A DNA stretch of 64,000 nt from an uncultured Paraprevotella sp. (GTDB lineage Bacteria > Bacteroidota > Bacteroidia > Bacteroidales > Bacteroidaceae). The stretch is from assembly GCA_944321525.1 (NCBI GenBank), contig CALULQ010000008.1, forward strand, positions 1 through 64,000, given 5' to 3'. Shown piece by piece: positions 50,863 to 63,110 of the stretch (position 1 is the stretch's first letter; each line of letters opens with the position of its first letter). Position numbers and translations under genes: made by a program. The notes below the pieces were generated by a model. It was not told the origin of the DNA, ran no database searches, and saw nothing but the letters and a program-made list of their open reading frames with translations.

Positions 50863-53357
50863 TGAAAACGAAACTGAAGATATGCATCATGGCCCTCCTC
50901 TGCGGATGCCTGTGGACCGGCTGTTCCACCACCAAGAACCTGCCCGAGGAGGAAGTGCTCTACACGGGCATCGAGGAAATCGACTACGGGCTGGCTGCCA
51001 AGAAGAAAGCCAAGAAAAAACGGAAAAAGCAGCAAGCGGAAGAGGGCGTCATCACCTCCTTCGCCGACGCCTACAAGGCCGTGGACAAACTGCTGTCGGA
51101 AAGAGACCTCTCCGCCCTGAAGCGGAAAGAAAAACTGACCGAGGAGCAGAAGGACTCCATCGAAGCCGCGCAACGCGTGGAGAAAGAAGCCTTCCAGACG
51201 GCCAAGGAGGAAGTGGACGCCGCCTTGGCCTACGCCCCCAACAACTCCCTCTTCGGCAGTTCGTCGCTCCGCATCCCCTTCCCTTCCGGGCTTTGGATTT
51301 ACAACGCCACCGTGGGCAAGCAGTCGCGCTTCGCCAAATGGGTGTTCGACACTTTCGCGGCCACTCCCGTGTTCATCAGCACCGTCAATCCCAAGACCCG
51401 CGCCCTCGTGGCACAAAATACACTGAGGAACTATGGATACTTCAACGGCACGGTGGACTACGAAGTCATCCCGCAAAAGGACCCGAAAAAGGCGAAAATC
51501 AGCTACACCGTGCGCCCGCGCAACCTGTTCCGTCTCGACTCCATCGCCTACCTGCGCTTCCCCGCCGTGGGCGACAGTCTGATACGCGAGACCTTCAGGC
51601 ACCGGACGCTCTTCAGCGGCGACCCGTTCAGCGTGGTGAATCTCGACGCCGAGCGCACCCGCATCTATAACATGTTCCGCAACTCTGGCTATTTCTACTA
51701 CAAGCCCGAATACATCACGTTCCGTGCCGACACCATCCAGCGGCCGGGGTTCGTGCAACTGCAAGTAGTCCCCGCCGAAGGCATCCCCGCCGCAGCCAAC
51801 AGGCGCTACCACTTGGGAAAGACAACCGTCCGGCTGTTCGGAAACGACTCCTACCAACTGACCGACACCCTGCACTTCCTGGGCTATACCTTATATTATA
51901 ATGGAGGGAAAGACGGCAAGCTCCCCCTGCGCTTCGGCGCCCTGCGGCGCAACATGTTCTATCGCCGGAGCATGCTCTACAGCCAGGACATCATGAGCTT
52001 CGTGCAACAGCAACTCTCGGGAATGGACGTGTTCAGTTCGGTGAACCTGAAATACGTGCCGCGCGACACGGTGGCCGGCAACGACACGCTCGACATCGAA
52101 ATCACCGCCATGCTGGACAAACCCTATGACGGGGAGTTCACCACCAAGGTCACCTCAAAGAGCAACGGACAAATCGGACCGGGACTCTCGTTCAGCATGT
52201 CCAAGCGCAACGCCTTCCGCGGAGCCGAGAAACTGAAATTCGAAGTCCATGGCTCCTACGAATGGCAGACCAACTCCACCGTACAGGGGCGCAGTTCCGT
52301 CATCAACTCCTACGAATACGGAACCTCGCTCTCGCTCGACTATCCCCGACTGATATTCCCCGGTGCGCACAAATTCTCCCGGCGGGCCAGGACCAGCACG
52401 TCCTTCGTGCTGGATGCCACATGGATGAACCGCGCCAACTACTTCGGCATGGTGTCGCTCAGCGCCAGAATGGCCTACACCTACCAATCCCGCCCGACCA
52501 TCAAGCACGAAATCGTGCCCTTCCGGTTGGACTATGACGAACTGCTGAGCACTACGGCCACGTTCGACTCCATCATGCGCGTCAACCAAGCCCTCTATGT
52601 CAGCATGCGCGACCAGTTCGTGCCCTCCATGCGCTACACGTTCACCTACTCCAGCCCGCGCAGGGCACGCAATCCCCGCACGTTCATCTTCGAAGTGAAA
52701 GAGAGCGGCAACGTCACGTCGGGCATCTACGCCGCCTTCGGTAAACCGTTCAAGCAGAAAGACAAGAAACTCTTCAACGTGCCCTTCGCGCAATACGTCC
52801 GGCTACTCGCCGAATTCCGCGAAGAATTCCGCCTCACCCCGCGCACCAGCATCGCCACACGCATCGGGACCGGCGTGATATTCAGCTATGGCAACTCTTC
52901 GTCGGCCCCCTACAACGACCTCTTCAGCGTGGGCGGCGCCAACAGCATCCGCGCCTTCTCCGTCCGCGGAGTCGGCCCCGGCAGCTATGTCCCCGGCGCG
53001 TCGGAATACTCCTACATCGACCAGATGGGAGATTTCAAGATAGAGATGAACGCCGAATACCGCTTCCCCATCGTCTCCATGCTCTCGGGCGCCGTGTTCC
53101 TCGACGCGGGCAACGTGTGGTTGCTGGATGCCGACAAGAACCGGCCGGGCGGCACGTTCGACATCTCGCGCATCGGCAAAGACCTGGCCTTGGGCACCGG
53201 ACTGGGCATCCGCTGCGACCTGGACTTCCTCGTGCTGCGCTTCGACGTGGGAGTGGGCATACATGCTCCCTACGACACGGGCAAAAGCGGCTACTACAAC
53301 ATGCCCAGGTTCAAAGACAGCCTGGGCTACCACTTCGCCGTGGGCTACCCATTCTGA
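50859..53357 (+). CDS. tamL: Lipid-anchored outer-membrane assembly factor TamL
   Basis: An 832-residue BamA-superfamily protein. It starts with a lipoprotein signal (ICIMALLCGCLWTGCSTTKN), so it is the lipidated TamA variant called TamL in Bacteroidota. A Lys-rich linker (KKKAKKKRKKQQAEEG) is followed by POTRA-like repeats (TLRNYGYFNGTVDYEVIPQK, then RIYNMFRNSGYFYYKPEYI) and a C-terminal 16-stranded barrel domain (FSVGGANSIRAFSVRGVGPG, the conserved RGF-like loop, ending LGYHFAVGYPF). It is translated with tamB through the ATGA overlap and presumably forms the TAM complex with it. Confidence 0.93.
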   Translation: MMKTKLKICIMALLCGCLWTGCSTTKNLPEEEVLYTGIEEIDYGLAAKKKAKKKRKKQQAEEGVITSFADAYKAVDKLLSERDLSALKRKEKLTEEQKDSIEAAQRVEKEAFQTAKEEVDAALAYAPNNSLFGSSSLRIPFPSGLWIYNATVGKQSRFAKWVFDTFAATPVFISTVNPKTRALVAQNTLRNYGYFNGTVDYEVIPQKDPKKAKISYTVRPRNLFRLDSIAYLRFPAVGDSLIRETFRHRTLFSGDPFSVVNLDAERTRIYNMFRNSGYFYYKPEYITFRADTIQRPGFVQLQVVPAEGIPAAANRRYHLGKTTVRLFGNDSYQLTDTLHFLGYTLYYNGGKDGKLPLRFGALRRNMFYRRSMLYSQDIMSFVQQQLSGMDVFSSVNLKYVPRDTVAGNDTLDIEITAMLDKPYDGEFTTKVTSKSNGQIGPGLSFSMSKRNAFRGAEKLKFEVHGSYEWQTNSTVQGRSSVINSYEYGTSLSLDYPRLIFPGAHKFSRRARTSTSFVLDATWMNRANYFGMVSLSARMAYTYQSRPTIKHEIVPFRLDYDELLSTTATFDSIMRVNQALYVSMRDQFVPSMRYTFTYSSPRRARNPRTFIFEVKESGNVTSGIYAAFGKPFKQKDKKLFNVPFAQYVRLLAEFREEFRLTPRTSIATRIGTGVIFSYGNSSSAPYNDLFSVGGANSIRAFSVRGVGPGSYVPGASEYSYIDQMGDFKIEMNAEYRFPIVSMLSGAVFLDAGNVWLLDADKNRPGGTFDISRIGKDLALGTGLGIRCDLDFLVLRFDVGVGIHAPYDTGKSGYYNMPRFKDSLGYHFAVGYPF

Positions 53358-53479
53358 CGCCTGTTCCCCCAAACAGCAAGACAGGAAGAAAAAAAGAGGG
53401 AAAAAACATAAATTTATCAAATAAAAAGACTACATTTGCAGCATATAAAGCAAATCTTTAACTTTTTAAACGAACTATT

Positions 53480-54391
53480 ATGAAACCTACACTTTTCTTG
53501 CTTGCTGCCGGAATGGGCAGCCGCTACGGCGGGTTGAAACAGTTGGACGGACTGGGACCGAACGGCGAAACCATCATGGACTATTCCATCTACGACGCCA
53601 TCCGCGCCGGATTCGGAAAAATCGTCTTCGTCATCCGCAAAGACTTCGAAGAGCAGTTCCGCACGCAAATCCTTTCGAAATATGAAGGCAAGATTCCGGC
53701 CGAACTCGTATTCCAAAGCCTGGACGCGCTGCCGGAAGGCTTCACCTGCCCCGAAGGCCGCGTAAAGCCGTGGGGCACGAACCACGCCGTGCTCATGGGC
53801 AAGGATGTCATCAAGGAACCGTTCTGCGTCATCAACTGCGACGACTTCTACGGCCGCGACGCCTTCGCCACCATCGGCAAGTTCCTGAGCGACCTGCCGG
53901 AAGGCAGCAAGAACACCTATGCCATGGTGGGCTTCCGCTGCTGCAACACGCTGAGCGAAAATGGCTCCGTGGCCCGTGGCATCTGCGTGTACGACGACAA
54001 CCATCACCTGACCGACGTGGTGGAGCGCACTGAAATCATGCGCGTGGACGGCCCCATCTGCTACAAGGACGAAGAAGGCAAGTGGGTTCCGGTGGAAGAG
54101 AACGTGCCCGTGAGCATGAACATGTGGGGATTCACGCCCGATTACTTCCAATACAGCGAAGAATATTTCAAGCAATTCCTGAGCGACCCAAAAAATATGG
54201 CAAACCCGAAAGCCGAATTCTTTATCCCGCTCATGGTGAACAAACTCATCAACGAAGGCACTGCCACCGTGGAAGTTCTTGACACCACCAGCAAGTGGTT
54301 CGGCGTGACCTATGCCGCCGACCGCGAAGCCACAGTGGAAAAGATAGCCGCCCTGGTTGCTGCCGGAGAGTACCCCGAAAAGTTATTCTAA
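53480..54391 (+). CDS. Sugar-phosphate nucleotidyltransferase
   Basis: A 303-residue NTP-transferase family protein. The nucleotide-binding loop is LFLLAAGMGSRYGGLKQLD; the central acid motif is CVINCDDFYGRDAF, and the C-terminal part has VSMNMWGFTPDYFQY and VEVLDTTSKWFGVTYAADR. Such enzymes join a sugar-1-phosphate to UTP or another NTP. The exact sugar cannot be told from sequence. A TACATTTG -7 element (53431-53438) precedes it, and it is followed by a strong terminator. Confidence 0.85.
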   Translation: MKPTLFLLAAGMGSRYGGLKQLDGLGPNGETIMDYSIYDAIRAGFGKIVFVIRKDFEEQFRTQILSKYEGKIPAELVFQSLDALPEGFTCPEGRVKPWGTNHAVLMGKDVIKEPFCVINCDDFYGRDAFATIGKFLSDLPEGSKNTYAMVGFRCCNTLSENGSVARGICVYDDNHHLTDVVERTEIMRVDGPICYKDEEGKWVPVEENVPVSMNMWGFTPDYFQYSEEYFKQFLSDPKNMANPKAEFFIPLMVNKLINEGTATVEVLDTTSKWFGVTYAADREATVEKIAALVAAGEYPEKLF

Positions 54392-54426
54392 GCGTTGGCC
54401 AGCCGCGAGGCTGACCCCGTCATACT

Positions 54427-54475
54427 GACATCCTTCTCGCCCCCCGAACGGAGGGCAAGAAGGATGTCTTTTTAT
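54427..54475 (+). terminator. Terminator after the nucleotidyltransferase gene
   Basis: A 15-bp stem with one mismatch (GACATCCTTCTCGCC and GGCAAGAAGGATGTC) followed by TTTTTAT: a textbook Rho-independent terminator. Confidence 0.85.
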
Positions 54476-54529
54476 GTTTGCCCAAAGATATGGGACATAT
54501 CGTTCCTATACCCTAATAAACATAAATAT

Positions 54530-55612
54530 ATGACACCTAACCCTAACATTGAAGAAATGAACGACTTTGTGACTTTCATGCAACAGCAGATTCAAGAAAA
54601 AAGAGCATGCAACAAGGTGAAAACCTCTGTCAACTACCACTCGGCGCTACGCTCCTTCAACCGCTTTCTGGAAGCCAAAGGACACAGCACCCGGATTCCC
54701 TTCGAACTGCTCACCGATGAACTGGTGACCGACTACGAAGCCTACCTGCTCCAGGAACGGGGCATCACGAAAAACAGCAGTTCCTTCTATCTCCGCGCCC
54801 TGCACGCCGTGTACAAACGGGGAGTAGACTCCTTCAGGCTGCGGCTGCCCGACCCCTTCAGCCATGCCTACACCGGAGTGGACAAGACCGACAAACGGGC
54901 CGTGAACCTCGACATCATCGTAAAGCTGATGAAATGTAACGTAATCGACACAAGGCTGGAATTCTGCCGCGACCTCTTCGTCTTTAGTTTCTTTGCCCGC
55001 GGCATCGCCTTCATCGACCTTGTGAAACTGAAGAAAGGCAACCTGGTGAACGGCAGGCTCATCTACCACCGTAGCAAAACCGGCCACCTGCTCTCCGTCA
55101 AAGTAGAAAAGAACATGCTGGCCATCATCAACAAATACACCCGCAAGGAGGACGACTACCTCTTCCCCATCCTGAAAACAGAAACATTCACGCCTAAGGC
55201 TTATTGGAGCGCGTTGCGAATGTATAACCTGCACCTGAAGGAACTGTCTGCCAAGGCCGGCATCCACGTGAAGCTCACATCGTACGTGGCCCGCCATTCA
55301 TGGGCAACGGAAGCCATGCGCCAGCATGTGCCCCTCCGCGTCATCAGTGAATCCATGGGGCATTCCAACGAGAAAACCACCTCCATCTATCTCTCTTCGC
55401 TCGACAACCGGGAAGTCGACAAGGCCACTCGTAAGATTCTTGACGCTGTGCGCAAAAAAATTAAAGGAGAAAAAGCAGGAAACGAGAAAGACAAGAAGCA
55501 GCCAACCAATTCTTATTCAATCAATTCAGTTATTTCTTTCTATTACACCTCTACGCAAGAGGTGGATAATTTCGATGCAAATGTAGATAAAATACTTAAA
55601 CCAACAAAATAA
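54530..55612 (+). CDS. Tsr-like tyrosine recombinase with phase-variable C-terminus
   Basis: A 360-residue site-specific recombinase. An N-terminal SAM-like DNA-binding half (VNYHSALRSFNRFLEAKGHS) precedes the catalytic half with R157 (FFARGIAFIDL), K183 (HRSKTGHLL), R255 (SYVARHSWAT), H278 (SMGHSNEKT) and the nucleophile Y287 (SIYLSSL). All are present, so it should be active. The ATG at 54530 gives the usual length. The last 22 codons overlap the left inverted repeat (55546-55566). In the sequenced state the protein ends with DNFDANVDKILKPTK after V345. In the inverted state it would end at E346. It likely flips the adjacent promoter segment. Confidence 0.9.
   Translation: MTPNPNIEEMNDFVTFMQQQIQEKRACNKVKTSVNYHSALRSFNRFLEAKGHSTRIPFELLTDELVTDYEAYLLQERGITKNSSSFYLRALHAVYKRGVDSFRLRLPDPFSHAYTGVDKTDKRAVNLDIIVKLMKCNVIDTRLEFCRDLFVFSFFARGIAFIDLVKLKKGNLVNGRLIYHRSKTGHLLSVKVEKNMLAIINKYTRKEDDYLFPILKTETFTPKAYWSALRMYNLHLKELSAKAGIHVKLTSYVARHSWATEAMRQHVPLRVISESMGHSNEKTTSIYLSSLDNREVDKATRKILDAVRKKIKGEKAGNEKDKKQPTNSYSINSVISFYYTSTQEVDNFDANVDKILKPTK
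55546..55566 (+). repeat. Left inverted repeat / recombination site
   Basis: CACCTCTACGCAAGAGGTGG plus one A. It is itself a dyad, CACCTCT and AGAGGTG around a 5-base centre (ACGCA), as expected for a tyrosine-recombinase crossover site with two binding arms. It lies inside the recombinase coding end. Confidence 0.9.
55578..55608 (-). promoter_or_regulatory. Promoter inside the invertible segment, facing away from the lipoprotein
   Basis: On the minus strand: TTTG (55608-55605), 19 bases, TACATTTG (55585-55578). Exact consensus. As sequenced it would make RNA antisense to the end of the recombinase gene. Confidence 0.8.
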
Positions 55613-55734
55613 TTCGCTCTTTTTTATAGAAAAAAGTAGAGAATACAAATAGAAAATGGAATAAGGAAACCTCTTTCGAGTTCAGAAAGGGGCGCTCTAC
55701 CTATTATATATTAGGAGAGTGCGCCAAAAGCTAT

Positions 55735-55755
55735 TCCACCTCTTGCGTAGAGGTG
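55735..55755 (-). repeat. Right inverted repeat / recombination site
   Basis: T plus CCACCTCTTGCGTAGAGGTG, the exact reverse complement of the left repeat over 21 bases. It lies 70 bases before the lipoprotein start codon. Confidence 0.9.
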
Positions 55756-55825
55756 GAGAGAAAAGACCGAGTAAAATAATAACAGTAGAGATTGGAATTA
55801 CAGTTTTAACTAATTTATTTTTATT

Positions 55826-58800
55826 ATGAAAAAGAGGTTTATTAGTGTTGCTGCGTTCTGCGCATTGTTGGCTGCCCCTGTATTCGTAGGGTGCTCCGAT
55901 GATTATGACGACGACATCACGAATCTGCAAAGCCAGATCGACGAGTTGAAGGGGAGCGCAGTGACTGTTGAAGAAGCTCAGGCTGCCATCACCGAAGCTG
56001 TGAACGCCTTGAAGGAGGAACTGAACACGGCCATCGGCAACAAGGCGAACAACGCCGACGTGATTGCCCTGCAGGAGAAAGTCAGTGAATTGTCCGACGC
56101 ATTGAACGGCAATGCCGACGACCAGACTGTGACCGGTTTGGTTGAACAGGTGCAGGAATTGGCGGCCCGCGTGAATGAAATCGAGGACACTTCGCTGGCC
56201 GAACTCGAAAAACAGCTGACGGAGGGTCTGGCCGACCTTCGTGCTGCTTACGAGGCTGCCGATGACGCGCTGGAAGCCAGCTTGGCCAACAAGGCTGAGG
56301 CCGACGCCGTAACCACGCTGCAAGGCCAGATGACAACCGTGCAGGGCGACCTGCAAGGCGCATTGGCAGACTTGGCCACACTGAAGGCCGACGGCGACGC
56401 CACCGCTCTGCTGAACAAGATCAACAACTTGGTGAGCCAATACGAAGACTTGAGCAACAAGTTGGCGGAAAAGGCCAGCCAGGAAACGGTCGACGGTCTG
56501 AATGAAACTCTCAAAGACTTGAACGAAACAATTAGCGGACTGGAAGGCCAAGTGGACGGCGTGGAAGGCAGCATCAGCGACCTCCAGGCCGATTTGCTCG
56601 AATGTGTGAACAAGACGGAACTGAGCGACCTCCAGGGCCAAATCGAAGACCTTGTTGAGGATTTGAACGCACTCCCCACCGATGCCGACGTGGCTGCAGC
56701 CATCCAAGAGAAGATCGACGAGTTGGGTGAGTTGGTGAGCGTAAACGTATTCGAGGCATATAAGAGCGAAATTAGCGAGCAGATGGGTGGTCTCACTAAG
56801 AGAATCGCTGATTGCGAAAGCCGTCTGACTAAAGTGGAGCAAATGGCTAAAGACAACGCTCAGGATATCATCGACCTGACTAATAGAATCGACGACTTGG
56901 AGGATATCCTCGCCGGATTTGAGAACAATCCCGGTGGCGACGTGTCCGAAACATTATTGGGCCAGATCATGGCTCTGACCAGCCGCCTGGATGCCATCGA
57001 CACGGAGGAAACCGGCGCTTTGGCCCAACTCAATCAGAAGTATAACACCCTGAACAGCGCGGTGGCCAACATGCAGGCCAAGTTGACCGAAACGCAGCTG
57101 AACGCCTTGAACGACATCGCAGGCTGGGACAGCGAGAAGAACGGCAGCATCGTCTCTGTACTGAACAAGGTGATTGCCCTCGAAGAGGCCCTGAATGCCA
57201 AGACCGAAGAAGGCGAACCCGCATTCGATTTGACTGACATCGCTACGCAACTGGGCAACTTGCAGACTGAACTCGACGAACTCGGTCTGATGACCAAGAT
57301 GATTCAGAGCATCGTGTTCGTGCCGAACTTCGAGGACAATGGCACTGAAGTGGTTTACGACAAGCGCGTTTCGTTCAAGACTCTGCAACTGGTTCAGAAT
57401 CCCGGCACGATATACTCTTATTGGAAGACCATGTCCGAGAACAAGGAACAAACGATGAAGTTCCGCATCTCTCCGGCCACGCTCACGAAGGAAGACTTCG
57501 AAAAGAACTATGACATCAGCTTCTATGGCGAACAAGTTGCCACACGCAGCAAGCAGCCCACAGTCCTGACGAATGTCACGGTGGAAAGTTTGGAAGACGG
57601 CTTGTTGACCTTGAAAGTGACAGCCGGAGAATCTGTAGGCGACGGCCAGAGCTACCGTGCATGGGCTCTGTCTGCAAGAATCACGCCGAAGGCTGATGTT
57701 GAGAACAATGAGAAGTACACAGATGTATTCTCCGACTACTTCGTAGTGGACAACCGTGTGGACCGCGTCAACAACATCCGCGTGGCTACCAACGTCGGTG
57801 GCCATAAGGAGATAACTTACAACGACCACACCACTAAGTACAACTTCGCCGAAGGCCAGAAACTTTGGGGTGTTGTTAACGGCGCACCAGCCATCGACTT
57901 GGCTGCCGAATACCCCAGCATCATGGATGCCATCACCGTGAAGTACAACCAAAGCGGTGATGACTACTACTTCGCATTCGACAACGGAACGGTGTCTTTG
58001 AAAGACAATGTAAACCAGAGCGGTATCGGCCAAGGGACAAGCGTAAGTGCCACGGTAACCGTAGCCAACTGCAACAATTCCTACACTACGCAACTCGGCT
58101 CTGTTTCCATCGTACAAGCTACTCCGGAATATCCCGTAACAGGCGTTCAGACTGCCGGTTGGTTCGTAGGCACGACTGACAAGAAGATCTTCACGGTTTC
58201 CGGCGACCAGATCCGCGAAATCATGGAGCGCTCCAACATGACGCCGACAGCCTTCTGGGCAGCTGTGGCACAAGGAACAGCAAGCGGCATGAACGGTGAT
58301 GTTTACTTCGCTGTCAACGGCCAGAGCATTGAAATCTACCAGAAGCCGGCCACGACGATTACGGGCGGACAGATTGAGTTCGTATTCGAAACGAACGAGA
58401 CGGGTAATGAGTTCACGTTGAAGGCACAGATTGCAGCCATGACGGATGCCCAGTATCCGACGCTGACCATCAACCGCGAGTCTGCCGCATGGGATGGCAA
58501 CACCATTGGTCTGCTGCCGACGCTTGCAGGCAACACTATGACGCTTGTCCGCGACTTGACAACAGTCTTCAGCGATTACGCCGATCTCGTAACCGATGCT
58601 AGAGCACAAAGCGGTATGTTGTCTTGGAGAGTCCTCGACAATAACAACAACAATGTGACAGGCACTTATCTGAACGGCAATACGTTGACGATTAATCCGA
58701 CCAACTACAGCGGACAGGCGTTGAGATTCGAGCTCGCCGTGAAGTACGACGGCAAGGAATTCATCATCGATGGCGGTTCCATCAACGTACAAGACCTGAG

Positions 58801-59203
58801 CGGTGCATGGAAAGTCAATGCCACTCAGACCTACGACCCGATGTCCCGCACATTGGACGGCAGCACGCTCAATACGGGCATCAATTTGGCCCAAGGCTTT
58901 GAATGGGTTGATTTCGAAGGTACTACCATGTGGAAGGACGGTAACGTAGAGGCTAATAACCCGCTGAGCAGATATGGTTTGACCCAACCGACGTTCAGAA
59001 TCGTCAGCGGCGATAACCAATTCGTTGACTTGAACGGTTCTACGCTGAGCTTCAAGCAAGGCACTGAGAACAACTTCCAGACTGCACACACCATGGTAAT
59101 CGAAGTTGTGGCAACTAACAGATGGGGTGACATTGACAACTTCAAGGGCAACAACCGCATCACGGTTACCATCCCTGCCGGAACGTACACACGCGCAGAG
59201 TGA
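55826..59203 (+). CDS. Large coiled-coil surface lipoprotein, phase-variable
   Basis: A 1,125-residue lipoprotein: signal and lipobox FCALLAAPVFVGC, then an acidic run SDDYDDD that fits a surface-export signal. Residues of about 30-510 are heptad-like helices with repeated patterns (ITNLQSQIDELKG, SISDLQADLLECVNKTELSD, DIIDLTNRIDDLEDILAG), suggesting a long stalk. Residues of about 520-1125 are beta-rich with Ig-like strands (SIVFVPNFEDNGTEVVYDKR, TVTVANCNNSYTTQLGSVSI, ending RITVTIPAGTYTRAE). It lies directly downstream of an invertible promoter and has no other promoter in view, so expression is expected to be all-or-none. A role as adhesin, surface-layer or fimbria-like stalk protein is inferred. 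Its codon use is less GC-rich than neighbours, as for highly expressed genes. Confidence 0.85.
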   Translation: MKKRFISVAAFCALLAAPVFVGCSDDYDDDITNLQSQIDELKGSAVTVEEAQAAITEAVNALKEELNTAIGNKANNADVIALQEKVSELSDALNGNADDQTVTGLVEQVQELAARVNEIEDTSLAELEKQLTEGLADLRAAYEAADDALEASLANKAEADAVTTLQGQMTTVQGDLQGALADLATLKADGDATALLNKINNLVSQYEDLSNKLAEKASQETVDGLNETLKDLNETISGLEGQVDGVEGSISDLQADLLECVNKTELSDLQGQIEDLVEDLNALPTDADVAAAIQEKIDELGELVSVNVFEAYKSEISEQMGGLTKRIADCESRLTKVEQMAKDNAQDIIDLTNRIDDLEDILAGFENNPGGDVSETLLGQIMALTSRLDAIDTEETGALAQLNQKYNTLNSAVANMQAKLTETQLNALNDIAGWDSEKNGSIVSVLNKVIALEEALNAKTEEGEPAFDLTDIATQLGNLQTELDELGLMTKMIQSIVFVPNFEDNGTEVVYDKRVSFKTLQLVQNPGTIYSYWKTMSENKEQTMKFRISPATLTKEDFEKNYDISFYGEQVATRSKQPTVLTNVTVESLEDGLLTLKVTAGESVGDGQSYRAWALSARITPKADVENNEKYTDVFSDYFVVDNRVDRVNNIRVATNVGGHKEITYNDHTTKYNFAEGQKLWGVVNGAPAIDLAAEYPSIMDAITVKYNQSGDDYYFAFDNGTVSLKDNVNQSGIGQGTSVSATVTVANCNNSYTTQLGSVSIVQATPEYPVTGVQTAGWFVGTTDKKIFTVSGDQIREIMERSNMTPTAFWAAVAQGTASGMNGDVYFAVNGQSIEIYQKPATTITGGQIEFVFETNETGNEFTLKAQIAAMTDAQYPTLTINRESAAWDGNTIGLLPTLAGNTMTLVRDLTTVFSDYADLVTDARAQSGMLSWRVLDNNNNNVTGTYLNGNTLTINPTNYSGQALRFELAVKYDGKEFIIDGGSINVQDLSGAWKVNATQTYDPMSRTLDGSTLNTGINLAQGFEWVDFEGTTMWKDGNVEANNPLSRYGLTQPTFRIVSGDNQFVDLNGSTLSFKQGTENNFQTAHTMVIEVVATNRWGDIDNFKGNNRITVTIPAGTYTRAE

Positions 59204-59251
59204 AGGGAATTAATAAGATAGGTTGGTACTTTTATTAATTTCCATTAAGGA

Positions 59252-59289
59252 TGAGGGCACGCCGAGGTGGCGCGCCCTCATTGTTTTTT
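59252..59289 (+). terminator. Terminator after the surface lipoprotein gene
   Basis: A 12-bp stem with one mismatch (TGAGGGCACGCC and GGCGCGCCCTCA), then TTGTTTTTTC. Confidence 0.8.
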
Positions 59290-59456
59290 CCGGGCACAGA
59301 TGGAAAGGCATGGTGCCATCGCGCTCTGAAAAGGAAGGCGCCGGAAGGAAATGGCCGCCCTGCTCCCGGAGAGAGCGGCAAGAGGGGGGGGCAGAGAGCC
59401 TTGTCGCTCCCCGCATCTGGCCCGAGGCGCTGCGGGGGCGTGCTGAAGCCGGCCGC

Positions 59457-59496
59457 GTACTCTGCGGCAAGTACTCGAGTACTTTGCGGAAAGTAC
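59457..59496. repeat. REP-like palindrome, copy 4
   Basis: A 40-base palindrome, arms GTACTCTGCGG and CGGAAAGTAC around AGTACTCGAGTACT, within the 507-base gene-free stretch between the lipoprotein and secA genes. It is followed by a second hairpin CCGCAAGGCG-TTTAT-CCGCCTTGCGG. Confidence 0.85.
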
Positions 59497-59645
59497 GATT
59501 CTGTACTCCGCAAGGCGTTTATCCGCCTTGCGGCTTCGGACGCCGGCCCTTCAAGGATGCGCGGCTGGGGATGAAGCCGAAGCCCGGCCTTCCGGGGAAA
59601 CGGCATGCAGGGGCGGGCCTTCCGCACGAGGTGGGGAAAGGGTTC

Positions 59646-59683
59646 AAAAAAAGGGATGCGCCGGTTGGCGCATCCCTTTTTTT
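59646..59683. terminator. Strong bidirectional terminator next to secA
   Basis: A perfect 17-bp stem (AAAAAAAGGGATGCGCC and complement) with a GGTT loop and A/T runs on both sides. It ends secA on the minus strand, 28 bases past its stop. Confidence 0.93.
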
Positions 59684-59710
59684 GTTCATATCAGTCTTGC
59701 CTGCGCAGGA

Positions 59711-63007
<3,297 letters not shown>

Positions 63008-63110
63008 TATATATTGTTTTGTTTCTATTCGTAAAAAAATGCAAGGCTCATGCCGACCACACGCGGCAAGCCCAATGGTTTTAAAAAAAGAGCTGGAAAG
63101 GGAGGCCCGG

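Larger units (their letters stand above)
55546..55755. other. Invertible promoter segment (sequenced in OFF state)
   Basis: A 210-bp segment bounded by perfect 21-bp inverted repeats around 168 bp of AT-rich DNA. It contains one full promoter on the minus strand (55608-55578) and a bulged hairpin at about 55690-55727 (arms GGCGCTCT and AGAGTGCGCC). Inversion would move the promoter to the plus strand, with TAnnTTTG near 55716-55723 and transcription starting near 55730, about 95 bases before the lipoprotein ATG. In the present orientation no promoter faces the lipoprotein. Confidence 0.85.

Noticed and set aside
56954..59089. A 711-codon open frame on the minus strand, and another at 55697-56842
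   Set aside because: Both are antisense to the surface lipoprotein, whose signal peptide, lipobox and repeats are clear. The second also runs through the inverted repeat, but its text looks like shadow.
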